This document shows, in pieces, positions 1-13,800 of a stretch of DNA of 64,000 bases. The DNA is taken from assembly GCF_014356525.2 (NCBI RefSeq), contig NC_052506.1:31068192-31132191 (forward strand), written 5' to 3'. Positions within the stretch are counted from its first letter, which is position 1. Each line of letters begins with the position of its first letter. Below the pieces are notes generated by a model. The model saw nothing but the letters and a program-made list of their open reading frames with translations. It was not told the DNA's origin and did no database searches. The translations under genes were made by a program, and so were the position numbers. The stretch comes from Nilaparvata lugens. Lineage: Eukaryota; Arthropoda; Insecta; Hemiptera; Delphacidae.

Positions 1-198
1 CACACAGATGCCAGGGCCGGCGACACGCGCACCCATGCCGGCAAGCACGTACACCCCCAGGCCGAAAGTGTTGGCAATGCCGAAAGTGGTCAGGTCTATC
101 AGATCGAGAGCCCGGCGCAGCTCTGTCTGCTGCATGCGCGCTCTGTCCACTGCTTTTTTGCGGACAAACTTCTTCCATATTCTACTCCTGTACACTTT
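1..198 (-). CDS. Cationic amino-acid transporter (SLC7/CAT type), one internal exon, gene runs off left edge
   Basis: Read on the minus strand, one frame is open throughout (66 codons). It starts after a splice acceptor (TTTCTCAG, ending at 199) and runs to the window edge. The peptide has a basic stretch (KKFVRKKAVDRAR), then LDLIDLTTFGIANTFGLGVY and VLAGMGARVAGPG. This matches the cytosolic N-terminus and first transmembrane helix of SLC7 cationic amino-acid transporters, where the G-x-G-V-Y-V-L-A-G block lines the substrate site. The family imports arginine, lysine and ornithine across the plasma membrane and has 12-14 helices, so most of the protein is outside the window. The exon is GC-rich, unlike the AT-rich DNA around it. 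The start codon must lie in an upstream exon (higher coordinates) or at the internal Met before QQTELRR; I found no upstream coding exon. The exact subtype is not decidable. Confidence 0.8.
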
Positions 199-1870
199 CT
201 GAGAAATGGTATGAAATTCCTCGCTCAATTAATTTTTGAATCGGTTTTGGCTACTATACTATTATGATACCAACATTTATGGAAATGACTCTAAAACAAA
301 TAACTGCCTTATAAACTCATGTAGCCTAAATTATAATATTAGACTCATTTATTATTATTCATATCAGTTCCAGGATATAAAGCATGAAAATGATAGGAAG
401 GCGATGTTTACACGTTTCCTTGACCTCCGCCTTCTGTATAGTGGATAGATAGATAATTGCCTTTATTTATAGCACATTAAAATATTACAAGTGTTATGGG
501 CAAAGTTGAGGCAATAAGAGCCTCCTCTTCCACTTAACTAAAAATGAAAATAGTAATAGTGATGTGATTCAAAAGTTATCCCCCGGTATGTCACACATCT
601 AATAATAATAATAAATAATAGTTGATTCTTGTTAATAATGATCAATTCCATCGCATATATAATAGAGTTCCAATCAAAATACAGTTGAGTAATTCACGGC
701 CTTCTACTTGCATAAAGAAAGGTCTATTTCCTGTTCTTTAATAAAATTGAAGTCCGGGGGAACTTGTCAAAACCCAAACCTTTTTGAGAATGGAGGATAT
801 TTCATTCCTCAACAACCCCCGGCTGGAATGCTATGTTGAGATGCATTTCAGATGATTTTGATACATATTACAAATAATTATTTATTGATAATTGTAACAA
901 GGCTGTTGCCTATGGTAACATTTACAAAAATTGACAATATATAAATAATTATTTAACAGTTCCTCATCAGTATTGATCAATTCAAATCCGGATTATTCTG
1001 TTGATACATAGCATGTGAATTGAGATCAAAAAAGAATAACATGAACACAAAATAGGATATAAGTATTGTACCTGGTTCATCGTTAAAGCCGAATACATTT
1101 TAGTCTTGTGAAACTATTATTGGCACTGGTGGTCAAATCGAAACACTTTCAATTTCAATGTTGATATCTGGTGAACTCTTGCTCTTGAACTGGAATATAA
1201 CTCTTAAAGATTCACATACGGTACATCAATTGACAATAATTATCAAGTGAATAAGAATTTTCAATCAATGAACATCATTAGCTGCTAGATTTCGAATTTG
1301 ATAACACGCTTAACTACACAAGCACGTTGCTATTCCCACCCTTTTATTTCTTATAGTTTGACTGGAAAACTCTTATCACTACCATAATCTGAAGAAATTG
1401 AAAGGATTTCTTAAATAAGATTGAGGTCAAGGATATCGCAAATGTCAATAATCAATTATTGTAATAAGAACCTGAAAGATCAGGAACTCGATAAAAACAT
1501 AATTTCGTTCAGCTAGTATTTCTCACGCCAATTAAATACTTATTTACCAGATAAGAAAGCAGCCACATCAGGTTACATGAACTTATCAGAAAAAAGTTTT
1601 CGATGTCAAAAGTTGATTTGAAAATGCGTAGGCCTATTACAAGGAAACCGGATTATTCTGTTGAGACTAATAATTGGAATCAATAGATAGAGGCCATGCA
1701 TTCTATGGGATTTAATTAAATCATGACCATTACATTGTATTGGGCCTGTTCTGTTCTACCATGAGACTGAATCATTGTCTACATAAGGTACCTGAAAATA
1801 AGTGAAGTCTAAAGAAATATGTTGTCATATTTGATTGATTTCGAAACTGAAATGGAAATGATGTTGCACA
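199..1870. other. Non-coding stretch between transporter exon and foldback element
   Basis: AT-rich DNA with no supported exon. It is presumably 5' intron or intergenic DNA of the transporter gene. Around 443-500 the minus strand reads like the 3' tail of a non-LTR element (an AATAAAGGCAATTATCTATC-like end followed by short TATC repeats), but no reverse-transcriptase coding is attached, so I leave it as a weak suggestion. Confidence 0.4.
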
Positions 1871-2494
1871 TTAAGGCTGTGCAAAGGCTAAAAATAAACT
1901 TTTTACTCGTGATATTTTTCAAAGTTTTTTCATTTGTATATCATCAAGCTATCAAAATGAAAACGTTTTCTCAGGAAAACATTTTTTTCTGATCATTACT
2001 TTTTGAGATATGAGTGCCTAAAGTTTAAATTTTTGGGACAGAACATTTCAAATTCGGTAAGAGATAAATCCATGAGATTTAGAGGATAGATTTGATTTTT
2101 CATGGTATTGTTGATCTAGTAAAACAAAAATTTCCTGAAAATATCAATTTTCAAGATAGTTATTCAATTTACTAAAAATAACTTTTAGTTGAGTTATTTT
2201 TGGTAAATTGAATAACTTTTCCAAAAGTTGCTATTTTCAGAAAATTTTTGTTTTACTAGATCAACAATACCACGAAGAATCCATTCTCTAAATCTCATGG
2301 ATTTATATCGTACCGAATTTGAAATGTTCTGTCCCAAAAATTCAAACTTCAGGCGCTCATATCTCAAGAAGTAATGATCGAAGGAAAATGTTTTCCTGAG
2401 AAAACTTTTTCATTTTAATAGCTTGATACAAATCGAAAAACTTTGAAAAATATCACGTATAGAAAGTTTATTTTTAGCCTTTGCATAGCCTTAA
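1871..2494. mobile_element. Foldback MITE with TTAA target duplication, copy 1
   Basis: A long imperfect palindrome. GGCTGTGCAAAGGCT at the left end is mirrored by AGCCTTTGCATAGCC at the right, and the inverted similarity runs almost to the centre near 2180. Both ends are flanked by TTAA (1871-1874 and 2491-2494), the target duplication typical of piggyBac-type insertion. No transposase is coded, so it is non-autonomous. A second, diverged copy lies at 28403-29003. The superfamily is inferred only from TTAA; the ends do not match the usual piggyBac CCC start. Confidence 0.75.
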
Positions 2495-4677
2495 TCAAAA
2501 AAGATGAAGCTATTGAATAGGTATGTTGTTTCAAGTAAGAAACATAAAGTTTCAAGTAATTGAATTTTAAATTTGGAATAAGGAAATGGTGAAATATAAG
2601 CAGAGCGTGAAATTGAATTATTTTATTTATCCAATGGAAAAGAAATGTAATGCTACTTTTCATGGAACTTAGCAGGTTGCCAGCCGTAGGCAACTAGGAT
2701 TGGTAATTTGGGTGAGAGAAGATGAGCCAGACAAGTTTATGAAACTATAATAATTTTATTAACAATAACAAGTTCAGACTAAAATTAATATTTCAATACA
2801 ATTTAACAAGAAAAACGTTTAAAATTCACATTATATGATCACAGAGTTGAATATAACAAGACTAGTTATACACTAAAAATCTTGTCAGGAAGAGTTCAAA
2901 TTGAACTTCATAGATTTCTTAAATAACTTAGTAAAAGTTCATTTGGAAACACTCCACGTCTTCAAACTCTGAGCATTCAATACAGAACATAATAAAAAAT
3001 TGATAAAGTAGGGCTAACTTTATCACAAGTTAATACTAGTATTAGTTCTAGCTGTTATTCGTAAGGTGTGAAAATCAGCTATAGCTTTGAAATTTTTGCA
3101 TTATTAAAAATCAAAAGGATCATTCATGCATGACTTGTATAATTGTATAAGTTTTGGCATTCCAATTATCACCAAAATCGAAGAAAATATAATTCTTTTG
3201 AACATGAGTGGAAGGGATCTGAGAAACCTCATAAATATCGATCAACCTACTTAAAAAGAACATTTCCACTAAATAATACTGAAATACCTTATTTTTAATT
3301 AGGTGTAAGGTAATCTTATTACCAGAATAGTTATTCTTACAAACTAACTATAATATTGAGGTTTTAATAAGTCATTACTATATTGGAAGACCTAAGGATT
3401 TAATGATAAAACATCAATACACTTCCACCGCCAAAATTGCTGATTGAAGAGTTTTAATGCAATTGAAACAATTGTTCATCCATATGAATTACTCGTATAA
3501 CTAGGAAAATCTAGTTGATACTAAAATTGGCCTAGTGATCGAATAGATGTTAGGATATCCTTGTCTGGTTTAAAACACAGATTAATTGAGTAATTGAACC
3601 AATGGAGTACTCTCGACAAGAGCTAAAGTACCTAATCTTTTGCTGTTAATCTTTAAAAATCTTTGCATTGAATAGGCCAATCTCTAATTACAAAACTAAT
3701 TATTAATATTATGTTACACATCAAAGTTAAGTAGAAATCACTATACAGTTTGAAGGTATTATAAGTATGTAAAACAATTAAATATTGAAAATATCATAAA
3801 TTAATAGGCCTATTTCATAGAGAAATAACATTTCTACAATAATGCTTTGGTGTTAGAATTAGATATGAAATTTGAGCAATTCAAGTTTTAGCAGAGCAGA
3901 AATATTATAAATTACATGGTCACACTGATTTCGTGTCACACTACTCATACAGGGCTCATTCTTTTAATAAATAATATATATTCATAGAGCTTGATACAGA
4001 TTTGAAGTAGTAAAACATGTATACTGAACATAGAATGTGTGGGTGGTTATGTATTTCTAGTAATTTTAATGCAATTGTCGGTTGTAAACGCCAAGACTAT
4101 TTGAAATAGATACTGGCTTCTAAGAAAACTGTTTACAGTTGAAAAGAGTCCTGCGAGTGTAAGTAGGACGAGTGTAGTGTTATCCGTAAGTAGGATAACC
4201 ACTCTAGATGTTTTTGCAATTACAGCCTTCAAAAACAAGACCAAGATTGACATTCAAGTCAACAAAAGGGCAAAAATATCAAAAGGGGCAGAATAAAATA
4301 ATCACATATACAGTACTTAATTAAATCCAGTATTTGAGTTCTCAGGTACTCAACATAAAAGTATTTATCATTCATTTCTTCCATGGATTACTTATATTTA
4401 TATATTACATAACTTACTTGGCTATTGCTTGAATCGGTTGAAATATGATAATAATTCGAATGACTGTCTACATGACAGCATCATATCACACCAGAGGTTT
4501 TCTATTTTATAGGACTGTAGAAATATTAACTTTGCAAGTTTCTAGTGTCTTTATACTCAAAAATGAGTAACTGAGTCGATAGAAACAATATTTTTCATGG
4601 AATAGCAGCGACGAATTGTGAAATTTTTATAAAATTGAAAAATTGTGAATAAAATATTGTTAGCTAAATCAAGTTCT
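2495..4677. other. Non-coding stretch downstream of the GPD2-type gene
   Basis: AT-rich sequence with only short chance open frames. The part next to 4677 should contain the 3' UTR and polyadenylation site of the minus-strand glycerol-3-phosphate dehydrogenase gene, but I cannot place the site. Nothing else is recognised. Confidence 0.4.
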
Positions 4678-4812
4678 TTAAAGACCACCTCCGCTCCTCT
4701 CGACGGTAATTTTCTTTGTGAGAGAATCCTTTTCGTGTTTTTCATGCTCCATTTCAGCCATTCTAGCAAACCGAGAGTAGGCTACGTGTCCAGACTTTAT
4801 TGCTGACATCAT
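4678..4812 (-). CDS. GPD2: GPD2 terminal coding exon
   Basis: 44 codons plus TAA (4680-4678). It opens after acceptor TTTTTCAG with MMSAIKSGHVAYSRFARMAE and ends ERSGGGL, the conserved C-terminal tail of insect and vertebrate mitochondrial G3P dehydrogenases. It is phase 0, so it can follow either EF-hand exon, both of which end in a codon pair for LQ. Confidence 0.93.
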   Translation of the reverse strand: MMSAIKSGHVAYSRFARMAEMEHEKHEKDSLTKKITVERSGGGL

Positions 4813-7800
4813 CTGAAAAATTGTGATAAGTTGATTCAATAGAAATCTCATGGGAATAAAATCTTCTCCAATCTAGATCCAGAGAATCGGTTTACACTTG
4901 AAGTCTGATTTTCCTTTAATGATTGAAAATTATAATGAGAAATAACACCTGACCTGTCAGGGATGAAACAATAATTATATGTTGTATTTATTTTTTTTTC
5001 TCTAACAACAATGCAAGATTCAAATATTATTAATATAAATAGTCTTACAGTATTCAAAGTCTTAAAAGAGCAAACACGCTGTATCAATGTTGTTAGAGAC
5101 TATTTTAAAAGTGAAATAAGTTTTTAAATACAGTCGAACCTCTGTATAACGAAGTCGATTATCCCGAAAAAAATTCGCTGTCGAGAGGTATTCGTTATTG
5201 AGAGGTTCTGTCAAGAAAACTGCCACGATCCTATGGATCTTATAATATCGTATCAAGGCGGTAAATAAATGAATATGGTAGTACATAAAACATATCTTTG
5301 CGAACGTAGGTAGGGTACCTATTAGGCCAATATTAATATGGAAATTTGAAAATTCATGCTGCTGAAAAAAAACATGTTTTTTGAATATTTGTAGAACGTA
5401 ATACGTAAGTAAACTCACCAATTTATTTCCAGAAAGCTTGATTTGTACTATTAGTAGAGTTTAATCAAACAAAGTACATACTCTGTAGCAATATTTTTCA
5501 ACTTCTTACACTACTATTAGATGGAACACAAAATACGGCTATTTTGTCAATATCTTCACTATAAATACTATAGTAACTCAAATTTCCTATTTTTTTTTGT
5601 TTTTATTTGAAAAAGTGAGTAATATCGGTTGAATTTTGCATTTGAATAAAACATCATGTACGATAAACGACTCACAAACACTATTCAAACAGTCGGACAT
5701 GTCTGGTACACTATTTTTCAGTTTTAATCCTTGCCTGATAATTTTGAAAGCCTCTAGAACTTCTTGATCTGACGGATTCTTCTCCTCAGGTTCGTCATAG
5801 TCATTATCATCATCATAGTCAGCTCAAAGAATTGAAATGTGTGACAAAAGTAAGAATGGGAAACCAGTCGTTTACCTGCCTGGTCTACAATAATGACAAG
5901 CTCTTGGAATTCAATTTCCAGTAACTTGCATTCAATTCCCGACATGTGTTTCACCCTCTATTGACTGTCTACCACTCTATCTTCTTCCTACCTGAATTGC
6001 CATTTAGTCTATTGACCTTTCTGCTGAAACTGAAGAATTCCTTGAAAATGACCGTCTGCTTCCTATACACACTACACTTTGTATGTTGAGGTCCGAAATT
6101 CGTTAAATAGAGGTAAATGAGCAGCAAAAACTCTAAAATGTCATGGGACCAGGTAAAAATTCGTTGTGTAGAGGTTTTCGTTAAGTGGAGGTTCGTTATA
6201 GAGAGGTTCGACTGTAGTTGAATGATTTTTGTGAACATGAATGATATTCTACATAACACACATATTAAATAAATTATAGAGACCCGCCCACAAGTTTCAA
6301 AACAGGGTAGGAACAAAAATCATGGAGTTGACAAAGGGAAAATGATCATGTTGATAAGATTAACATAATTTTTAAAAAAGAGTATTCAATAATAAGAATA
6401 ATAGAATATTGAATAAAAGTTGAATAATCAAACAAATTAATATAAAAACATTAATTTGTTTCAGAATCTAAATAAAAGTAGTAAAATTTGGAATATTATT
6501 ATTTACACATACATAAATTACATGCATTTAAACATTGTTGTGCCCATCTATATGTAGAAGAATTTATTAGGATTTATGAGAGAATACACGCATGCATATA
6601 TTATTAATATTGAACACCATACAATCATGCACTAACATTAGTCACATCAAGCTAGACAAATGCACTTGACAGTAAATCTTATTTGTTAATCAAGCTATAA
6701 TAATTACCAAATAGTGTAATAATTGACTAGAGCTATTCAGCCGTAAAATTCTCTGTAGAAGGCCTGATTTATCGTTAGCACTGGTTAAATGGACCAGCTT
6801 CTTCTCAAATACTTATCTGAACAATTATTCTAGCATCAGATAATTGAATTGCTAATTTAATCAAGATTCTCTATTAAAAATTCAAAATAGAATAGGCTAC
6901 CTCACGGTAGAATTTCAATGATCTATCTAGATTATATTAGCATTGTTATTGCAAATCTGAAGACATAGATTATATTAGCATTGTTATTGCAAATCTGAAG
7001 ACAAATTGATAGTAAATAATTTACTTGATTGGAAATTAATAATAATCCTTAATGATCGTAAAATACAACATGATAATACAAAACTAAATAAATATATCCT
7101 CAATAATTTCATGTTAAGAATAGAAAATAATCTACACTATCAACAATAAATATTAAATAAAAAAGAATTAATTTTTATTTTGTTAATGTAAATAATATAA
7201 ATAGAATCACATGCATTTTGAACTAATATTTAGAAATATCAGTTAAGTGCAATAGTATAATAATATTATTATTATGTCATAATTATTCATTGTATGTAAG
7301 TAATTTATTCTTGGAGCAAGTATTATATTTTATTGCTTTAATAGATGCATAAATTTAACAAAAATAGAGAGAATTCTAAACTTAAAAGTGTTACTCTCCT
7401 GAATTCAGATTAATAACATGCTCTAAAAAAGGGTTATGTTTTCATAGGAGCGATATGAAAATTAAATTTGTCAATGCAGGACACACCCAATTAATTATAA
7501 TGAATTATATATAGATTGAATAACACATTATCATGCATAATAGTAGATTATTCAATGACGAGAGAGGTTTTATAAAATCAATAATCAAACTTCTTTAAAT
7601 AGGGGAATTGAAAAAGCGTTTCGTGCAGATTTAAGCCTCCAAACAATTTGGGTCAGCTGTATAGGGAAGAGTAGTTAGTATACCTGGAGATACTCATCTA
7701 GCTCTACTTGTCCATTCATATTGGTGTCAATTTCCCTCAGAATTTCGTGCAGTTCCTCCCCAGGAACATCCGCCTCACCGAAATTCTGCAACAATTAGTT

Positions 7801-10800
7801 GCCCCGTCATAAATAAATGCAATACCATCACCCTTACAGTAGCTATCAACAACTAAACATTCACTATTTGTTAGGAAGTATAAGACTATTCTATCAGGCA
7901 CATCATCATATTCCAGAATAATAAAACTTTTCTTGAACGGTAATCAGAGATTTTCTACGTTTTGGAACAACATAAGTGCCTGACAGAAAGTATCAAGTAT
8001 TATACCACCAATCAAAGTATTCTGAACAGAGAAAGCGTTAAAACCGTGAAATAGCCAGCCTCAATGAACAGAATGATGTCACGTTGTCAAACAACAGTTT
8101 TACCTGCAAAAAATCGGCTAATTGTAAGACACCTCCGTATTCGGAAGAGATTTCCTCCATAAAATTTGCGATTTGATCTTCGGGTAGTGAGAGATAAGTT
8201 TTCTATCAAAACCAAAAGTCCAAACATTGAATTAACATACAAAATGATAAATTATAACAATATTTATTATCAATAGAATAAGTATGTTGGCTTCATAGAA
8301 AAGATGAGACGAAGTCTGTTACAGAAAAATTTAGAATGCCTGTCATTGCCATATACACACTAGGCGTGTGATGTAAAATAACTAGGCAGCGTTTTTCTGC
8401 ATTGTGCGAAGGTTTTAGGTTTCATGAACATGTTAGCGCTATTTTATTCTCTGTTGCATTGACGCTTCATGTTCCAGCTTATTTATTCTATAGTCTCAGA
8501 AGTTTTAGGTAACAATATTTTCTCCATTCAAATTTCTGATTTGGATGTAAAAAGATCAAATTGAAAAAGTATTTTCAACTTATTTTGGTTTCATATGTAA
8601 TCTTTCAACCTGTCTTATTAATCATGTTTCATTTTGAACATAAAAAATATGATATTATTAAAATGAAAAATATTAGAAAAATGGCTCAATTGATATGCAT
8701 CGTAGTGGTACAAAATGGTAGAATAAGAGAAAAGGTAATTTTGAGATACACCATTAGATCCATTAATACCAAAGAAAAACGTGAAGAATTCCATAAAATG
8801 AATGAAAGAGGGTGTATTCATATCATAAAATGTGTGACAATTGGATAGTCATTATGATAGTCACTAGTTTTTACATACGACGAACTATATGTCAACAAAA
8901 TGGAATTTGATCTCAGTGTTTGCTATTCATTCACAAATTCAAATTATTACTGCCACCATAAAAGATTTCTTAAATTATAAAACCAATTAATAAAACAGAA
9001 AAACAGAAAAATAAATATGAGAATAAGCAATTTCTTATTTTTTATAAATGTTGATATTCTAACATGAAAAGAATGAAGTATTTGTAAATAAGTGATTTTA
9101 TTTGTTCTTGTATGTATGCTTTTATCTTTAGATGCAATAATTCGTGGAGTTTGATTTACTTGGATTCAAGGTTTGTTACGATCCAATTCACTTGTTGTAG
9201 CCATCATCATCGTTGCGTGAATCAAGGGCACTGCTATTCATAATATCATTTATATTGGTCTGGTCAGGAAAAAACAAGTCAACATATTTAATTATCGAAC
9301 TCATAGATGTAAAAGTTTCTAGTAGATAAATCATCTCAAAATATTACACAGGATGACTATAAAGCCAGGATGGCTAAAAATAAAAATAAATTAAAGCAAA
9401 TTTTGAGCAAAAAATGATGCTGAAAGTTGAATTTGAAATTTAGTCATCCAAATTAAAATTTCAACTTTTAGCATAATTTTTACTCAAAATTTTATTCAAT
9501 TTATTTTTTTTAATGTTTTGCTCAAAAAATGACGCTGAAAGTAGTTAGTTACTAATAGGAAGATTCTGGAGTTCAACCATATATAATTGAGAAATTTAAC
9601 GTGTTCCGATACCCACTATAGTAGAGGCTGAGTTCCTTAAAAATGCTATTACACATATTTATTCCAGTTATTGTTATTCAAACTTCTTAATTGATATTCA
9701 ACTTCTTCGGAGCAGGTAATTTCTTTAGATAGTTGTTCAGTTATAATATATTGCCTATTGTTAAAATTATTGACAAAGGATTTTTAAAATAAGTTCGTTT
9801 ATTTGGATCCGTTGTTTGATTGGTAGTGGTTTAGACATTGGATTTGTAAACCAGAGGATCCGGGTTCAAGCCCCGGACGGCCAAGATATTCATCTCGGGT
9901 CACTCCCGTGTTTCGGATGGACAAGTAAACACGGCTGTCTAAAAACGGTCGTTAAGTTACATCAGAGACCCTGAAATTTATCAGGTTCTACCTGAATACT
10001 CTTGACTCAAGAACTGAGCCTGCCAGATCACTCAATATTTATTTATTTAATTTCGAAATAATTTTTAAGATAGAATTAATTTATCGGACATTGGTGAACG
10101 AAATTGGAGAGAATACAATTTTATTTTACCTTGAGACCACGTCGAATGTCATTAATGGAAACGTATCCCTTGTGGTCCTTATCAATGATTTGGAAGCGCT
10201 TGATGTACAGCTGGATTTCCTCTTTCGTCAAATTGATTGGAAGCTTATCTTTCGACGCTCTGTTTACTAATTGACCCATTTCATTTTTGAGGAATTCGGA
10301 CGCCTTTTCCAGTTGTTTCTGAAAAACAAACATTTCGGAAAAATAATTACATGAAAATTAAAACCATTCCAGATAATAAATGAGTCATCATGAAATCACA
10401 AGCAGAAAAAACATAGCCAAAATACATAGAATATTACAATGGTGCAATATTTCATGAAGAAGGTGCCTTTCTGAAATGAATTTGAATTATCCTAAACAGA
10501 GAAACAAAACAACTTGCTTGAAAATTTACAATTATTATATTCTCAGTGTAAACTACACTATGATTTTTTATTCAATAAATAATAATTTTATTAGTACTAT
10601 CAGTACATTTTACCGAATAAAAAAAATCAGTTGACAAGAGAATGAAAATAAAAGCCGGTACGGTACGGTATACAGAATACAAAGACTAGCCATACTTCAA
10701 GTTTCCATTCGCTTGGCACATTTTGAATACGGTATCTCAATTGCCTTTTTTCTGCTGTTTTTTCAAGTAACAATAAAAATACAACAGAACCACATACAGG

Positions 10801-13800
10801 TTAGATTATTATTCAAAATCATTTTTTAACGTTTCATGTAGCTAAAGTGGGCTACTTATTTTTGAGTGAATACAAAAGTTATTTTTGTATTTATTTCAAA
10901 AATAAAGAATAAAGAATGCTTATTTCATCCAACATTGTTAGAATAAATAATAGCATTATTTAATTTGATAAAATTGAAATCATCCAATTTGAATCATCCA
11001 ACTTATCTCCTATGTGCTTTGCAACTGTAATCCTACATTGTGATAGATAGTAGTTTTACCCACCCAATAGTATTCTATTAATAGTACTTACTTTTGTTTG
11101 CCTAATAACAGTCGTTAGGTCATATCAGAGGCCCTGAAATTGATCAGGTGCGACCTTCTCTGACACCAGACCTTAGCCAGCCAGGTTACCCGATATTATT
11201 ATTATTATTAATAGTACATTATTTGTATTTGTTTGTACTTGCATGTCACTCTAATTACCAGTCTCTGATTACCTTTTCTGCTTTAATAGGCAGTAGATTT
11301 CTGTAATCTTTGAATTATTTTCTATTTGTATAATGTTTGGCTTACAATAATTGATAGATGCTACCTTTTTCTCGGCTTCGTTCCAGTTGAGCTCCTCGGC
11401 CATGATGTCGACTATGCCTGGCAGAGCTTCGGCGGCCGCCTGCACGTTGAGGAAGGCCAGTCGCAGTCGGCGAGCGATCATGTCCACCGCTGTCATCGCG
11501 TACTCACGCACTCCGTATCTTATCTGCAACAACATTTATATCAAAACACTCAATCATAAACCACAAACATTCAACAAAATATACTTGAAAAATTAACATT
11601 AATTACAAGTAAAGAGGGGCTTTTGTTTTGATTTGAAAATATGCAAAACCAGCACGAAGCATGTCGTCACATTAAAATGTGGATGTAATGTTTCACATAA
11701 AAGTTTCTACTTTCAACTTTATAATTAGTTGAATGTATTGATAGTGAAAAGAAGATGGATAATCAACAGCAGAAAATAATTATCCATAGCTTGAGAAACA
11801 AAAATTCTTATGATTACCTTATATAATAACCTCTAGTTCAATAATGGTGACTAAAAATATATCTTTGAAAATGAATGGGAGTGAATATATTTTAAAAATA
11901 TATATAAAATGTAAGTATAATATGTGTCTGAAAAGTGAAAAGTTTATACTAACAACAAATAGAAAATAAAAAAATTGTCACAATATTCTAATTAAGTTTA
12001 ATCTATTTATTTATCATATAAACACCATAGGAAACCAGAAACAGTCAATTTATAAACTTATTCCTGATTTTTTTGCATAGTCTACTAATTACTAGCTAAC
12101 TCTAGAGCTAACCGTAACCTTTATACGTTACTAGCTAACTGTTGAGATAACCCCATATTGATACAATAAACGTTTTTATTCTTACTATCGTATTTCAGAA
12201 AACTTTAAAGTTTTAATAATAATAGTAGTGAAAACAAGATGGATAACCAACAACGAGTTTTTATTCTATTATATTCTATGATAACCACTAATAGCTTTGA
12301 TAGTGACCAATTTTGATAATTTGATGTCATGTGTAATTCTCAATTATTCACAGATTCTATTTAAAAAACCTTTACAGGCTGCTTTTGCTTATTTTTAGTG
12401 ATATTTACTATTCATGGTGATACATCATCCTCACTGTGTTTGCTTTTGCTCTAACATAATTGACATCAGTGGCTTCACAGACTGAACCTTTAACGTGACA
12501 CTGCGATTTTCAGAAACCGCCATATTTTACTAGGGGTTACTGAGGCAAAATTCAGGCAGATGAAGGGAAACTTGCAAATAAACACTCTAAAAAGACCTGA
12601 TATAAGAAAATTAAATGAAAATATCCTTTATTAGAAGCTAAGTTAGAACTTTCAAGTCCTCTCCACCACCCAGCCTTGTGAATAAATAAAATGAATGAAT
12701 ACTACATGGATCGTTATTCACATTCTATCATACCTTCCCTCAGCCCTGCCTATCATACCTACCTTCTTTCACTTCTCTGTCAAATCGTTTCCCTTTCTGT
12801 TATATCTTACCTGCCTATTACTTGGGGAACCATAGTTGGCAAGGTATTTTCCCCTCTTTTTCCAGCAAACCACATTATTTTAGCAATTGTGTTTTATTTG
12901 TTATTGAGTTGTATTTATTGGAACTGTTATTGCGATTGTTTTATTGTATATTGTTTTTTCTAATTGTATTTTTGTGTGTTTTGGATGAATTGAATTGAAA
13001 TGGAAATAAATTAATCACGGAATGAATAAATAATTATTGATAGAGGAGAGGTACCTCGGCATCGATGTAGGGGAACTCGGGATGTATCTTCTTGCCGATG
13101 ATGGGCCATCGCTTGCCGGTGAGCGAAGCGAGTTTGGCGACGGCGAAAGCGCGGTCCCCGTAGGCGTTGGCCAGGTGTTGGGCCACCTCGCACTCCAGGC
13201 CAAAGTCCTGCACTAGCCGGATGTACATGGTGGGAGTCCAGCCATGGGCGCCCTCAATCAGCAGGCCGTCCGTCTTGCTCTCCATGCAGTCCAGTCGACA
13301 TGCTAAACAATTCAATCAACAACTTATTCCAATGATATTTATATATAACTCAAAACATAACCCTATTTTCTACAACATTTTATTCATACAAATTCGGGAG
13401 AGTGACAGTTTTAGACTTAGCCTGTTGTCCTCTCCCGACAACTGAAAACATTATTTGTGTCTGTATTATAAAAAATTGAATTGTTTACTATAGCCTATTA
13501 TATGAATGAGGAATTTTAATTGAGAATGAAAATAGATTTTGTTGTCAGACTACAACAAGTACAACTGTAAGAAAGTACAGTATGCTAATATTACTGTATT
13601 TATTAATAGAAAATAAATAGCTAAAAATCGACCACCTCATGCTGACGATACCTTAAGCTCATTTTATACAAGAGTGATTCTTTAATGGATTCAAAGAATC
13701 ACCGATCATATATTTCAAAACTTGATGAGACTTTGATAGAACATTAACAAAACCAAACTACTCTAATAAGCATCAGTTCCAACGTTACCCCGTCACAGGC

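Noticed and set aside
8561..8848. 95-codon gene in the GPD2 intron
   Set aside because: Open on both strands with Lys/Ile/Tyr bias from AT content; no motif.
9805..9882. Functional tRNA gene
   Set aside because: A and B boxes and a T-stem are good, but the acceptor stem does not pair, and the body continues into sequence shared with other loci, so it is a SINE head.
12691..12963. 90-codon membrane-protein-like open frame
   Set aside because: Its Leu/Ile/Tyr richness comes from pyrimidine-rich DNA that looks like a retroelement tail; no start context or splice signals.
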